Part shown: piece by piece, positions 35,561 to 46,260 of the stretch
How the letters are laid out: each line of letters opens with the position of its first letter
Position numbering within the stretch: the stretch's first letter is position 1
Assembly: GCA_029378245.1 (NCBI GenBank)
Contig: JARKIF010000059.1
Span: 62,001-126,000, forward strand
Source of the DNA: Roridomyces roridus
Taxonomy: Eukaryota > Basidiomycota > Agaricomycetes > Agaricales > Mycenaceae
Length of the DNA stretch: 64,000 nt
Direction: 5' to 3'
Notes under the pieces: generated by a model
What the model was told of the DNA's origin: nothing
The model's database searches: none
What the model saw: the letters and a program-made list of their open reading frames with translations, nothing else
Program-made: the position numbers and the translations under genes

Positions 35561-36174
35561 ACTCACCGGAACTGCCACATCTCGTTATGTGAAGAGGAAA
35601 ATCAGCTGGGACCAGTGGAGGTTCGCATCAGTATGTGTCGGAGGGAACGATTCATGCATCGAGTGATGATCCGGCGAGAGTTTACTGCCCTTGAGAGCGC
35701 TGTTTCCTTGGACAGGGATGGGTCCTTGATTTTGGGTTATTTGGGGAGTAGCAAAGAGCTGATGAATCTTTTCGTATTCACTTGTATTTCTCGCTTCAAC
35801 TTGTTCCCAGCACGGCCTTGATAACCATGGACCGGCAATCCAAAGTGCAAATGAATACATATACGCGAAGTAGCAAAGTACTAGTAGAGTGGCGGGCCGA
35901 CAACTCAACGAAAACTTGAAGTTCGTTCGGAACTCGCGTGCCGGTCGGATCATCGGATCATCGGATCGGCATCTGGGGCTGGCGGCTCCGGGCTTGCAGG
36001 TGGCATTCTGTGCCATTTTGGTTAGCTCGGCCTCGGTCCGATTAGCAACGGCTCACCTCTTTATATGCACCGGCAGGTCATTTGGTTCGATTGCGCCACT
36101 CCGTGAGATTCTGACGTGCCATTTATAACTCCAACGGAAGACCGCGCGCATCCGCTCTTACCTGCTTACTTACC

Positions 36175-37131
36175 ATGCCCTCAGCAACGCCCGAGACAGT
36201 TACAGCCCCCCTTTCCTACTACTCCCCTCCAGCCGACGGCTCGGCGCCATACAACCGTGTCAACACCCCGCACTGGCCAGCCGGGGACCCGACAGCGCAG
36301 CTCCCGTTGTCCAATTGGTCCCCGGTGAAGCACAGTATACAGATTGAGAACGTCCGCGGGAAGGAGGAGGCGTACCTCCTCGACGAGGCTGGGTTTCAAT
36401 TCTACCACTCCCCGGCCACGCACAAGTCTTTCTTGGACGAGGAAGAGATCAAGGCGGAATATTATCCCGAGAGCGCCGAATTGATCAAGAAAATAACTGG
36501 GGCGAGTAGGATCGTCTTGTTTGACCACAGTGCGTACGATTCTTCCCTAACACTTGGATATATATCTACTTGGGGCATGTAGCGATTCGCCGTCAAATCC
36601 CCGGCCAAGTCGACATGGTTTCCAAACGCCAACCAGTCCAAGAAGTCCACGTCGACCAAACTCTCGCCTCCGCCACTGCTCGCGTGCACCTGCACCTCCC
36701 ACCCGACCTCGCCCCCGGCCTCCTCCAGCACCGCTTCCAAATAATCAACCTCTGGCGCCCAATTGGACATCCGGCGTTCGATATGCCGCTCACGCTATGT
36801 GATTTTCGGAGTGTGGATGCGGACAAAGAATTGGTTGCCGTGGCGAGGCTGGCGCCGGACCGGAAGGGCGAGACGTATAGGGTTAGGTGGAGTGCGGAGC
36901 ATAGGTGGAAGTATCTCAAGGGGATGACGCCCGAGGAGTTTGTGCTGATCAAATGGTTCGCTCGTTTTCTTGCAGGTCATTCGATAACCGGATTGATCTT
37001 TCTGTAGTTTTGACTCAAAGGAGGGTGTGTCGGTGTTTACGCCGCATACTGCGTTCCAGGATCCGTCTATGCCGGAGGGAAGTCTTCCGAGGGAGTCGAT
37101 CGAGTTGAGGGCACTCGTGTTTTACGATTAG
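36175..37131 (+). CDS. CmcJ / AsaB / GA4-desaturase-like oxidoreductase
   Basis: About 280 residues, three exons, with splices at FDH^T and LIKC^F that keep the frame. Belongs to the fungal-bacterial family that includes CmcJ and gibberellin GA4 desaturase-like proteins, often found as tailoring oxygenases in secondary metabolism. Landmarks: NWSPVKHSIQIENVRGKE, IVLFDHTIRRQIPGQ, PVQEVHVDQT (conserved His-x-Asp candidate metal ligands), HRFQIINLWRPIG, PLTLCDFRSVDADKEL, GETYRVRWSAEHRWKYLKGM, VLIKCFDSKEG, FTPHTAFQDP and PRESIELRALVFYD. Length and end match the family. Its substrate cannot be read from sequence, and no synthase gene is near. Confidence 0.88.
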
Positions 37132-37317
37132 TTTAAGGAGTCATTAGTGTGTAGGTTATCGCTGCGTTGAAAATGGTATGCAGTCGACCGCAAATGCGGA
37201 GTCATTTTTAGAGCACCGGCCGCTGCGGTTCTACTTCGCCTCGCAGCTCGTCCGAACAACGCCACTGCTGTGCATTTCATACCTCTCTTCTTCTCTACCC
37301 ACCTCCCTGAACTCCCC

Positions 37318-38054
37318 ATGAACTTGCTACATATCCTCTCCACTGCCTTGATCTACGTCGGCATCGCAAGTGCGGCGCTCAAGAACTACACTATCCAAGA
37401 CGACGATCCGGCAGTAACATATAGTCAGATACCTCTGGTCACTTGTCCGCCGACGACCTGTTCACCCACCATGGCGAACCTCTTCAACGGTACGGCGACC
37501 GTCACTGACGGCCCGATTACGGTCTCCTTCACGGGTATTATCCCATACAAAGTCAGCTTCCGACGAAGCTAATTTACTCGAACAGGATCGGCTGTGTACG
37601 TCTACCTCGGCGCGTCGGGGCCTTGTTTCTTCACCATAGACGGAGTGACGGCCGGGACGTTCCCCGGTTCGACTCTGGATGAATTGAACCAAGACGAAAG
37701 ATTGGTATATTCGAACACTTCGTTGACCGACGAAGAGCACCGGCTTGCGATATATCCCGGGGCCTTGGTTTCGTTGGTCGCCTTTGATTATGTGGTGTAT
37801 ACGTGAGTTGAAACGAGCTTACGTCCGCATATATCACGGGCGTTCGATACAGGCACGAAGCGCCCAAGTCGCACGCCGCCGCAGTACGTGGTGGGATAAT
37901 TGCTGGCGTCTTGGTTCTCTCCGGGTCGGCTGCAGCCGGGTGGTTCATCATTCACCGCCGGCGCCGGCAGGAACGGCTGCGTGTTCGAATTGCACAGACG
38001 AATCGGAATTTGGAATGGCAGAGACGGCAGAGGAGTGGGGTCCCGAGAAGATGA
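37318..38054 (+). CDS. Single-pass type I membrane protein, short tail (paralogue A)
   Basis: About 210 residues, three exons. Signal peptide MNLLHILSTALIYVGIASA is followed by NYTIQDDDPAVTYSQ, the start of an extracellular beta-sandwich-like domain common in Agaricomycete type I proteins, with a C-x4-C pair (TCPPTTC). The domain closes at LVAFDYVVYT. A juxtamembrane linker leads to GIIAGVLVLSGSAAAGWFII and a basic stop-transfer HRRRRQERLR with a tail of about 25 residues. Cell-surface sensor or adhesin is a guess. The next gene downstream is a longer relative in the same orientation. Confidence 0.75.
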
Positions 38055-38301
38055 GGAGGAGTGCATGTAAATGATTTGGAGGCTCACGACTGAGTCACAG
38101 CAAGAGATGTAATAAACGCACCAGGCCTTGCGAATTTGATCCCCGTCGTGATGTGACGCGTGTGGACAGCCACACCGCCCTTGACACCGCCAGACTCCCT
38201 CCGCGGCGTGCACACACCCGACGTCCCCGCCGTCCCCCCTTCGGCCTTTCGATTGGTATGGAACCTGAAACCCGAGTATCACATCCTCTCTTCCTTCACC
38301 C

Positions 38302-39528
38302 ATGCTCCTCTCGCTTCTGGTCTCTCTTCTTGCGCTCCACCTACATCCGACTTCTGCAGCGACGAATATCACTCTCGACGATTCGGATCCCGACATAACC
38401 TATACCCCGGCTAACTTCTGGGTGACCTCTGCAAAGAACAGCTTGGATATCGGTGGCTCGCACGCTGTTTCGAGCGATGGGCCTGCCAATGCGTCGCTCA
38501 CATTCACGGGTGCGTACATTGCCTGTTCTTGGATTCAGGGTAACCCTCACGCCTATCGAAAAGGCACGGCGATATACTACTTTTCTCCACTCTTTCCGTA
38601 TCCCGTCAGCGTGCAAATCGCCCTCGACGGTGTACTCGCGGCTGTGGTCAACCTGACAGACCCCAACGCGTCACCTGCGCCCGTTAACGGACCCCCGTCG
38701 GCCAGCAGCTCCGTTCGGTGGTCCAGCACGAATCTCAGCAATAGGGCACACACTGTCGTGATTGGCAGAGGTCCGAGCGGGGATTCAGTCGTCGTGGATG
38801 CTCTGTGGTGCGTCCTCGGATTGTCTGACCAGAGAACGTGATATCGATTATGTAGGTATACACAGGGGGAATCGGCGGATTCGGGCGCCCAATCTTATTC
38901 TGGTACCAGTACGACTCAATCTTACTCTGGCACTACCAGCACGACTTCCAGCGGGACCCCGCCCCCGGCCAGCAGCACCGGCGCTGCCATGCTCACTCAC
39001 CAGAGCATTACCAATAGTAACACATTCGTCGTTGCCGTCGGCGCAAGCCTCGGTGGCGTAGTACTCATCGGGGCTTTAGCCTTGGTCGTGTACTGCATGC
39101 GCCGCCGTCGACGGAGTGCAACCATCATCGACCTCCTACCTATGGACCAGCACAGTTTGACGCCCCTTTCCCCGCCTCGAGAGCCTAGGGAAGAGCACAG
39201 TTTGACGCCCTTTTTCCTGCCTCGAGATGAAGTGTCGCCTCTGCTAACGCGCGCTCCTACTGACACCCGACTCGGAGGCGGCGAGAGACTCTTGATTCCG
39301 TCGAGGCCATTAGCATTGGCATCCGCATCCGCATCGAGCTCCTCCCTGCCTTTGGCTTCTTCATCCGCAGGCCCGTCGACTAGTAGATTCCAAGCGAGGG
39401 GTGCCACTGCACCAAGGGCTTTGTTCGCGGCTAAGGGTGAGAGGAGTGGGCCGGTTTCTCGACGTGAGGAGGAGCAGGGCGAGGGCGAGCACCTGATGGG
39501 GGAAGGGCTTCCTGCGTATTCGGAGTAG
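38302..39528 (+). CDS. Single-pass type I membrane protein with long Ser-rich tail (paralogue B)
   Basis: About 370 residues in three exons. Signal peptide MLLSLLVSLLALHLHPTSA, then TNITLDDSDPDITYTP, equivalent to the DDDPAVTYS start of its neighbour, and an ectodomain of about 170 residues with several Asn-X-Ser/Thr sites (NASLTF, NLSNR). A Ser/Thr/Gly linker (SGTSTTQSYSGTTSTTSSG) precedes the membrane helix VVAVGASLGGVVLIGALALV and a stop-transfer CMRRRRR. The cytoplasmic tail of about 150 residues is Ser/Pro/Arg-rich with a repeated EHSLTP motif. Same architecture as the gene at 37318 but different tail, so signalling output may differ. Function not known. Confidence 0.78.
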
Positions 39529-39973
39529 GGATGAGTGGCAGCGAATGGACTGGGTTGGACGATCGAGTTTCAATTTTTATTTACGTAGGCGCCAGGCTGC
39601 TTACCTGTTCCAACTTTGGCTGTGTAATGACCAAGGGAGAGAATTGGATGCATCCCCGTACATCTTCTTCCACCACAATTCCAGGTTCCTCCAAGTCATT
39701 TACTAAGTGCTTCTCATTGACACCGAGTACCGGATCAACTCAGATTGATCATCCTGAGTCATAAGGAAATACCTCACGTGACTTCCCCTTGTTTTTCGCA
39801 AGCGCCCACCATTGTTTTCCATACAACGTCTCCATCTCGGTTCTGTCTGCGGTTGCCACAACTGTTGTTTCAAGGCTGTTCTCCCTCGTCGCTCAGTCAA
39901 TCCGCTTGTTCCCAAACCCGCTCTTTTTGTGTGCATTGTCTCGCTTGCTCGTTGCCTCCCCGACGCTCTGCGC

Positions 39974-39980
39974 TATAAAA
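39974..39980 (+). promoter_or_regulatory. TATA box of the gene starting at 40031
   Basis: TATAAAA, 51-57 bp before the ATG at 40031. A closer ATG at 39985 lies only 5 bp after the box, upstream of any expected transcription start, so 40031 is preferred. Confidence 0.5.
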
Positions 39981-40030
39981 ACACATGAGTGCAACACTTC
40001 CCCTCGCTCCTCAAGCAACGAGAAACAGCA

Positions 40031-40904
40031 ATGGCCCATCGCATCCACCGTGTCGGACGTCCCGCCCAAGGCCGTCACAGCCAGCGGTTAGACCACACCA
40101 TCCCACCACCCCTCATCCCCGACCCAAACATCGGCAACACCCGCGGCTACGCGATCCACATCTGCAGCTCAAGCGCAATTTGCTCGGTGTGCCACCTCGC
40201 TGAGCCCGCCTCGTCCTCGAGCCACCACCGCGTCAGGAATCTACGTCTCAACATGTACACCCCGCCCGCCAACGCGGTGGTGACTAATAACCGAGGCATT
40301 CCGACACTCGCCTTCCCTGCCCTGGATGATGTGAATTTCACACTCCAGCGTTCGAACAACCCTATGGACCCAAAGCGCGTGGAGCTCTTCTTTGAGGACG
40401 AGTGGATCGCGAGTATCGGCCCTCTCGGAATCAACGAACGGGGAACTGCTCGTGTTGAGGTCCTCAAGTCGACTCGGGAGTGGTGTGGGATGACCAGGGC
40501 CAATATCGTGCAGGACGGATGCGTTATGTGAGCCCTTCTTCTCTTTCAGCTGGACTTGATGCTGAAGGAAGGCGCGGATAAAATAGTGAATGGATCATGC
40601 GTGGCTCGCCTCACAACAGGGACGTCGGTCGTTGGGGTTTCTATCGCTACCCCGACGGGTCGGTTCGGGTGCGTTCACCCCCCCCCCCCTCTCTGTCTCC
40701 CCGTCTTTTCTCATCAATATTCCGTAGATTTGGCAATGGCTCAGCCACCAACGCTCGGAACCCATCCTCTGCGCGTGGACTGGGAACGACGAGCACTGGT
40801 ACTTGAACACCTCCTTCGGGTCTATCCGCCGCAACAACCCTGCCATTGCCGCATTGTTCCTCGTCATGATTGGGATTGTCGTTTATAACGAGAATCCGAA
40901 CTGA
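40031..40904 (+). CDS. Unknown protein with C-terminal membrane helix
   Basis: Starts MAHRIHRVGRPAQGRHSQ and runs through ICSVCHLAEPASSSSHH, a VNFTLQRSNNPMDPKRVELFF segment and VLKSTREWCGMTRANIVQDGC. Splicing at TTAT^GTGAGC to AAATAG gives VIEWIMRGSPHNRDVGRWGFYRYPDGSVR. A second intron, whose 5' part includes a run of about 13 C (from 40677), joins to IWQWLSHQRSEPILCAWTGNDEHWYLN and the tail AALFLVMIGIVVYNENPN. About 245 residues. I do not recognise a family. The C-terminal hydrophobic segment suggests a tail anchor. The exon chain is consistent, but the first exon's N-terminal part is poorly constrained. Confidence 0.55.
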
Positions 40905-41459
40905 GCGTCGAGCGATGTGCTGCGTGCGTAAGTTAGGTAAGTAAGTAAAGGATTTCCAGGTTGTTGGACTTGCATTCTCGGACTCGGACTCTACTGTATA
41001 TTGTCAACCCACCCTCTTTCTACTTATTGGCTTAGCTCTCCTCGCTTTCTTTCTTTGCTGTTGTTCCCTGCTATCGCTTCTTTCCTATTGCTATCGTCCA
41101 CGTCCCACTCTCTAACTGTACATGCATGTATCATCTGCTGTCTTTACGCTTCGCGACTCGAATCGGATTTGTTGTGTGTTTTCAGGGTGTCAGCCGACGA
41201 AGGCTATGTGTGAGGAGGCACTGGCATGGCCTTAAATCCGATGGCCGAGACTGAACGCTCGTCTTGCACTCTACTGGGCATTGTCAACACGTACGTCAAT
41301 TATTGTGTACCCTGGATTTATCCAATCAAGAGTGGGGCCAGGTAGGCCCACTGGCATCGGCAGAGATTGGATGCGAAAACACAGATATTGACTCGATGGA
41401 ACGAAGGTGATTGGTCGGCACTCCTTACGTAGAATATGCGGCCCTCCTCCCACCCCGGG

Positions 41460-42206
41460 TCACCCAGCATCATCTCCCACCCAACGGAGTCGTATTCTGC
41501 CCATAACATGCTTATCAGCATCCATCCCAAAGGCCGATAAGACCAAGAAAGCACTGACCGTCTTATCCTGCCTCTTCGTCTCCTCATAAACAAACACCAA
41601 AATCAAGAACACCTCGTCCTCCGCAAGGGCTGTCGTCGTGAGGTGTATGACCGCGGGTTTTGTTTTGCTGAATAGGTGCGGGCGGAAGGGGACGAGGAAG
41701 CGTCCGGCGATGGTCTTGCCGTCTTCTATGGTTACCTGTACAGTGTGATGGCTTGAAGGCGGGAGAGATAAGGAGAGATACCTTCCACTCCTCGTGCGTA
41801 TACGAGATTTCGTATTCTTTGCGCTCTTCAGACCATCGCCAGAACTTGCGTCTGAGCACAGAGTCATTGTCAGCAGTTATTAAAAGAGCAGCAAGCCAGA
41901 GAGAGACCGAGCGCGGAGAGAATCAAGGATTTACTTGTTAAATAGCGGCCCCACACTGCGCTTGAGCTCCGAACAAGGTCGTTTCTGGCCATTGATTTCA
42001 AAGGTCTTGTCCTTCCAGTTGATCGCAGCGACAATGGGCCTCGTCCCCGCTGCACCCACGGCGTTCTCGTCCCGCACAACGGTGCGCACGCGATCCTGAA
42101 AGGCGCCGGAGAATTGCGTCTGTAGGGAGTACATGACAGCTTCGTCGAGGACGGCACATATGCGTGCAGAGATGATGTTGGTTTTGTTGTCAAAGAACGC
42201 TTCCAT
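41460..42206 (-). CDS. DUF6593-like protein, copy 1
   Basis: Starts MEAFFDNKTNIISARIC at 42206; a longer in-frame opening at 42254 is not ATG. The middle shows the pattern of basidiomycete DUF6593 proteins: PIVAAINWKDKTFEINGQK, then SELKRSVGPLFNKRKFWRWSEERKEYEISYTHEEWKV, TIAGRFLVPFRPHLF, and a hydrophobic EDEVFLILVFVYEETKRQDK end. Introns fall after LFNK and EEWK. The C-terminus is uncertain: reading on past RQDK gives a stop at 41460, while an intron starting GTCAGT would give a slightly different tail. Molecular role of this family is unknown. A second family member is at 62575-63294. Confidence 0.72.
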
Positions 42207-42455
42207 GGCTGGCTCCTGGAGTGTGCGATGCTTGTGGATGGAGGGAGAAGACAAGGTGTCGGCATGTCACGCGTATGATGATGACGACGACAATTGATTG
42301 ACAGCAGCAGTTGATTGATTGGCGAGATGAGATTAGATAATATTGGACGGCGATCAAACGGCAGCTCAAACCTCAAGCCGACCGCGTTTCAAAGTGGCAC
42401 ATTCACGAGCGCAGACGAGGGCACAGTGGGAGACAATGGGTCGGGAATCAAGACT

Positions 42456-43205
42456 GGGGACCCGCAATGCCTGCGGTGTTGATGGCAGTGATTGATGTGT
42501 CGTAAGTGACGTTTCAGAGTGTTTTCATGGCAAAAACTGGCAACATCGATAACAGTTCATCCAAGGAAAATGGACATAAGCTTCAGTGAGAGAAACTTAT
42601 TGTAATACAAATCTCTGGGTATTGTTCGGGACAGAATTTTTATTTCCAACATTTTAAGCATAGCTAGAAACATCGGACTGCTCATGGCACAAGAATGAAT
42701 CTACATATAGAAATGTCCCGGAGAATACCCAGCAAATTGTCTCTCAAGAGATGCCTTGGCTTGTCCTGAGTCCTCCGAGCAATGTTGAAAGCAGGATCAA
42801 GCTCCGGAGATAGGCACCAAATGGATGATCTCCACACTTTCTCGATGCATTTCCGGAGAGTTTTGGGCCAATCCAGTGATTCTTAATGCAGAAAACACTG
42901 AAGGCATTGTTTTAGGTAGTTCTTGACCCATATTTGATCATTTCTCAACACATGCAGAACCACTGGCTGAGTCTCTGATTGTCAAATCAAGCTCTCCGGA
43001 GTGAATTTCCCAACAATTTCCGAGAATCAAATATGCAGGGACCATATGATCACTCTATGAACATGATATTTCGACTTTGGAGAGAGCCCAATGGCTGTGG
43101 ACAGAGGCAACAGCCCAAAAAGTAGATTTGCCATCCATATCAGGCGAGTGATAAGAATCAGTGGCTGTAACATTGCCATCAACACCGCAGGCGTTGCGGG
43201 TCCCC
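42456..43205. repeat. Terminal-inverted-repeat element, about 750 bp
   Basis: A 35-bp block at 42456-42490 (GGGGACCCGCAATGCCTGCG..., ending GATGGCAGTG) recurs inverted at 43171-43205 with two mismatches. The interior is non-coding and contains repeated CTCCGGAG-type motifs. Sequence beyond the 35-bp arms is only weakly inverted, so the true ends may extend to about 42420 and 43240. It fills the divergent spacer between DUF6593 copy 1 and the glycosyltransferase, in front of both promoters. Confidence 0.6.
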
Positions 43206-43461
43206 ATCAAGACTCGGTGGCAACTGTCACAGAAGTGGTGATGGTCCGATTTGAAACCCTAGGCTAGCAGCTGCACAACACCTGCCTGCTCTGGTGTTTC
43301 CAACCCTTATTTCGCAAGAGACATCCCGAGCCAAAGCAATTCGGTCCGGCGTTGTGTCGAATAAAAAGGCTGAAAGAACTTAGAAGTTCGTGTACATAAC
43401 GGACTTATTGGTTACGGCTGTGACGTGTGATGAATCAGCCGAAGGCTGTGATTCGCCCTCT

Positions 43462-43469
43462 TATAAAAA
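43462..43469 (+). promoter_or_regulatory. TATA box of the glycosyltransferase gene
   Basis: TATAAAAA, 42-49 bp upstream of the ATG at 43511, confirming that start and a short leader. Confidence 0.6.
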
Positions 43470-43510
43470 GTCTCACCCGGTTTCTCCTCAACACCAGCGC
43501 CGTTGAGAGG

Positions 43511-46070
43511 ATGACCATCCACCACGTCTTGTTGGCACCAATCCCTGCCTACGGTGCGACCCAATGTCGCTTTCTGAATTCCAGTCATTGATACTCATCC
43601 TCCAGGCCACGTCCGGCCCACCTGCGACCTGGCATGTAAACTCGTAAATGCTCAAGAAACGGTGGTAGCAACTGTAATAATCCCACCCAACTGGTTGGAC
43701 CAAGCCCATGCGGATGTGGACGAATACTTTGCCTCACAGCATGGCAAGGACGCCGCGAGTCGCGTTCGGTGCGTTTCTCGACATGCTTCTTGGGACCTCG
43801 CCCACACTGATTGTTATAAGGATTTTATCCACGTTCGCCTCGACGGATAAGAACCTATTCACTTTGATGCCGAGCGTGATGGAATCGTATCCGCCCGCGT
43901 GTGAAACTCTGATCCGAGGCGAGGCCATCAAATGTGCTGTCACCGGCACTGTATTCGCTGCCATCCCACCCCCATCCGTCGTGATTTTAGACGTACGCCC
44001 TCGTACCCTCTCTCTGGCTTGATTTTGAATTTCTCCCTCAGCTCTTCGGCTTGCCCCAACTGCTATCGACGCGCGCTCTGTCGGGGACAACTATCCCCAT
44101 ATTCATGCTAGTCCCCGTCCACTCTGGGTCGATACTCAAACTCTTCGGGCCAGAATCTCTTGGTGGGTTCGGCGACGTTGGGGCTCGCGTGGACGAGGAA
44201 GCGGCGAGGACCGGGAGGGATCCCGTCGAGCTCGGGGAGGAGGTATGTTTGAATTTTTGTTGTCATTGTTCTGTGTTTCCCCCCAGAGTTTACTTCGTCT
44301 CGGTCTGCAGGTATTGGCTAAGGCAGAAGGCAGGGTCATCAGGATTCCAGGGATTCCAGCCATGTATGACTATGAGAATTTCCCGCAGAAGGTGAACGAG
44401 AGCGTTCAATTCGTCGTCTTCTGTTACGTACGGGCTAACATATTTCTGTCCAGCCGCCTTTTGACGACGCAAGGATGTCGATGATTCGGACGGGATATCA
44501 GTGCGTTCATTGTTCGTCCCGGGAACCTTCCGTCCGAATTTGACTGATTCAAAGAATGCTCATGCAATCGGACGGCGTACTCTTAGCTGGCAGCTGTCCT
44601 GCATACGACGGAGAGAGTCTCGCTGCGTTCAAGGGGTGGCTGACTAAACATGTGTTTGCGGTGGGGCCATTCCTCCAGCCCAGACTTGGAGTGCCTACAC
44701 CGTCCAAGGAGAGCGATGAAGTTGGAGCTTTTCTTGCTCGGATGCACGAGAGGTATGGGGAGAAATCTGTACTTTTCGTGAGTGACGACGACTCCGCCGT
44801 TGATTTCGACTAAAACAGGTATTAGATATCCTTTGGCACGATATTCTGGCCAACGGTCTCTGAGCAGCTGCTCGATTTGGTAGACGCGTTGGTGGAGACT
44901 GAGTTTCCTTTCGTCAGTTCAGCCTCAATCTACAACGGACAAACATTGAACAGCTTCGCAGGTCTTGTGCCATGCTTCGCCGTTTGCGAATGTGTCTGAA
45001 GAGTTGGCTTCAAAGATCAAGGCGTCCGGAATTGGGTTGGCGACTCCTTGGGCAAAGCAGCAGTTTGTTTTCAGTCACCCAGTACGTCCGCGGTCGATTT
45101 TCTGGGATTGGTCGAATTAAATTTCATGTTGCGGCTCAGGCTACGGGGTGGTTTATGACGCACTGCGGACACGGGGGCGTGGTCGAGGCTCTCGCTAGCG
45201 GTGTTCCCATGTCAGTCATCTGCTCGCTCCCCTCAAGAAATCTGACGTCGTTCAAAGGATATGTTGGCCGTTTGACGGCGACCAGCCTATGACTGCCGAG
45301 TTCATCACCCAGAAACTCGGCGTTTCGTTCCATCTAATGGAGGTACGTACCTCTGTGCATGGACTGAAGTAGTGCTGCCGGGAGCCAGAGTCGGCTCGAG
45401 TCGAGTTGGGCTCGAGCTGATTGTATTGCCTAATTGGGTGCCTCGAGCTCGGCTCGACTCGAGCCGACTCCGCCAGATCAGGAACAGTCCCGAATGGCAG
45501 GCTGCGGCCTTGTGCGTCGTTGCCACCATCTCCTGCCGTTGTCAAGCAATATCACTGAGCTACAGAAATGAGACCCGTCCTTTGTCCGTCCTTCCGCAGC
45601 ACAAAATTACCCTGCCAGACAACCTGGTGTTGAGAAATAGCATTCCTAGCAAGAACTGAGTTTCCTTCGGTCCAATTTTACCCAGGAAAGTGTTGAGAAG
45701 ATGCTCATCCCAATTGGGACATGACTTCAGAGCTGCCTCGAGCTGAGCTCGCATCAGCTCGAGTTGCACCGAGCTTGATTGCCCATCAGCTCGAGCCAAC
45801 TCTAACTCGGCTCGCGGCAGCACTAGACTGAAGCCCCTGTTTGAGGGCCACGAGCCACGTGGGACTCGAGATGCGTGGAAAGAGGAGTTTCAGACGGTCA
45901 TCCAGGATTGTCGTGGGCAAGGGGGTAAGGTAAAGCGTGTGAATGCGCAGAAGATGAGAGATGAGCTTGCGGCTGCTTGGGCGAAGGGAGGGACTTCGAA
46001 GGCTGCCCTTGGGGCGTTTGTAGAGCGATATCTGGTTTCAACGAAATATTGGTGTCAGCTATTGATCTGA
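43511..46070 (+). CDS. UDP-glycosyltransferase, exon interrupted by a spliceable MITE
   Basis: Family 1 glycosyltransferase moving a sugar from UDP-sugar to a small lipophilic acceptor. Exon 1 MTIHHVLLAPIPAYG joins HVRPTCDLACKLV (the acceptor-site His is in GHVRP). Then LMPSVMESYPPACETLIRG, IKCAVTGTVFAAIP, DYENFPQK, GYQ.., DGVLLAGSCPAYDGESL, HVFAVGPFLQP, ISFGTIFWPTVSEQLLDLVDAL, and the donor box GIGLATPWAKQQFVFSHPATGWFMTHCGHGGVVEALASGVPMICWPFDGDQP (shown here only to place it: residues HCGHGG and DGDQP are key). The frame reaches MEVRTSVHGLK at 45369, where a 456-bp MITE begins. After it, the protein resumes with LKPLFEGHEPRGT and ends TKYWCQLLI. Without splicing, the first MITE codon is a stop. 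About 500 residues if the MITE is removed. Confidence 0.88.
45370..45825. mobile_element. hAT-type MITE inside a coding exon, candidate new intron
   Basis: 456 bp. Terminal inverted repeats TAGTGCTGCCG...CGGCAGCACTA (11 bp perfect, about 17 with one mismatch) match the hAT superfamily style. They are flanked by a perfect 8-bp target duplication GACTGAAG (45362-45369 and 45826-45833). CTCGAG-rich subterminal repeats occupy both ends (45390-45480 and 45727-45800), as expected for transposase-binding sites. No coding capacity. Together with one G of each duplication the ends read G|TAGTG...CACTA|G, giving GT-AG. A CTAAC branch-site match lies at 45802-45806, 21 nt before the acceptor end. Excision as an intron of 458 bp (45369-45826) keeps the host frame. 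Confidence 0.93.
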
Positions 46071-46116
46071 GTATTGGAACACTAATTAATCTCTGTCTCT
46101 GAGGGCATTCTGTTGC

Positions 46117-46191
46117 ATGAAAGACTAAGTTACGACTGGCGACCTTTCCTGACGAGAAGCCAGCCGGATGTGGGGTGGGACTCCGGCGGAG
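46117..46191 (+). pseudogene. Relic of an epoxide hydrolase 5' end
   Basis: About 75 bp aligning to the start of the epoxide hydrolase gene (52980-53045). Shared blocks are TACGACTGGC.ACCTT.CCTGA.GAG, GGATG and TGGGACT.CGGCG, with small gaps. In the intact gene this encodes LRLATFPDELPDAGWDYG. The relic has lost the frame and ends there. It lies just 47 bp after the glycosyltransferase stop. Confidence 0.55.
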
Positions 46192-46260
46192 ACGAAGATA
46201 AAGCCGACTTGCGCGCTTGTCACCTTCAATTGAAACAAGCGCCTTGCCCCGGTAGAATAT

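Noticed and set aside
45341..45826. Intron starting at the stronger GTACGT donor at 45341 and ending at the MITE acceptor
   Set aside because: It would remove codons for VRTSVHGLK, which fit the conserved glycosyltransferase sequence, and shift the frame into an early stop. Kept only as a possible aberrant splice.
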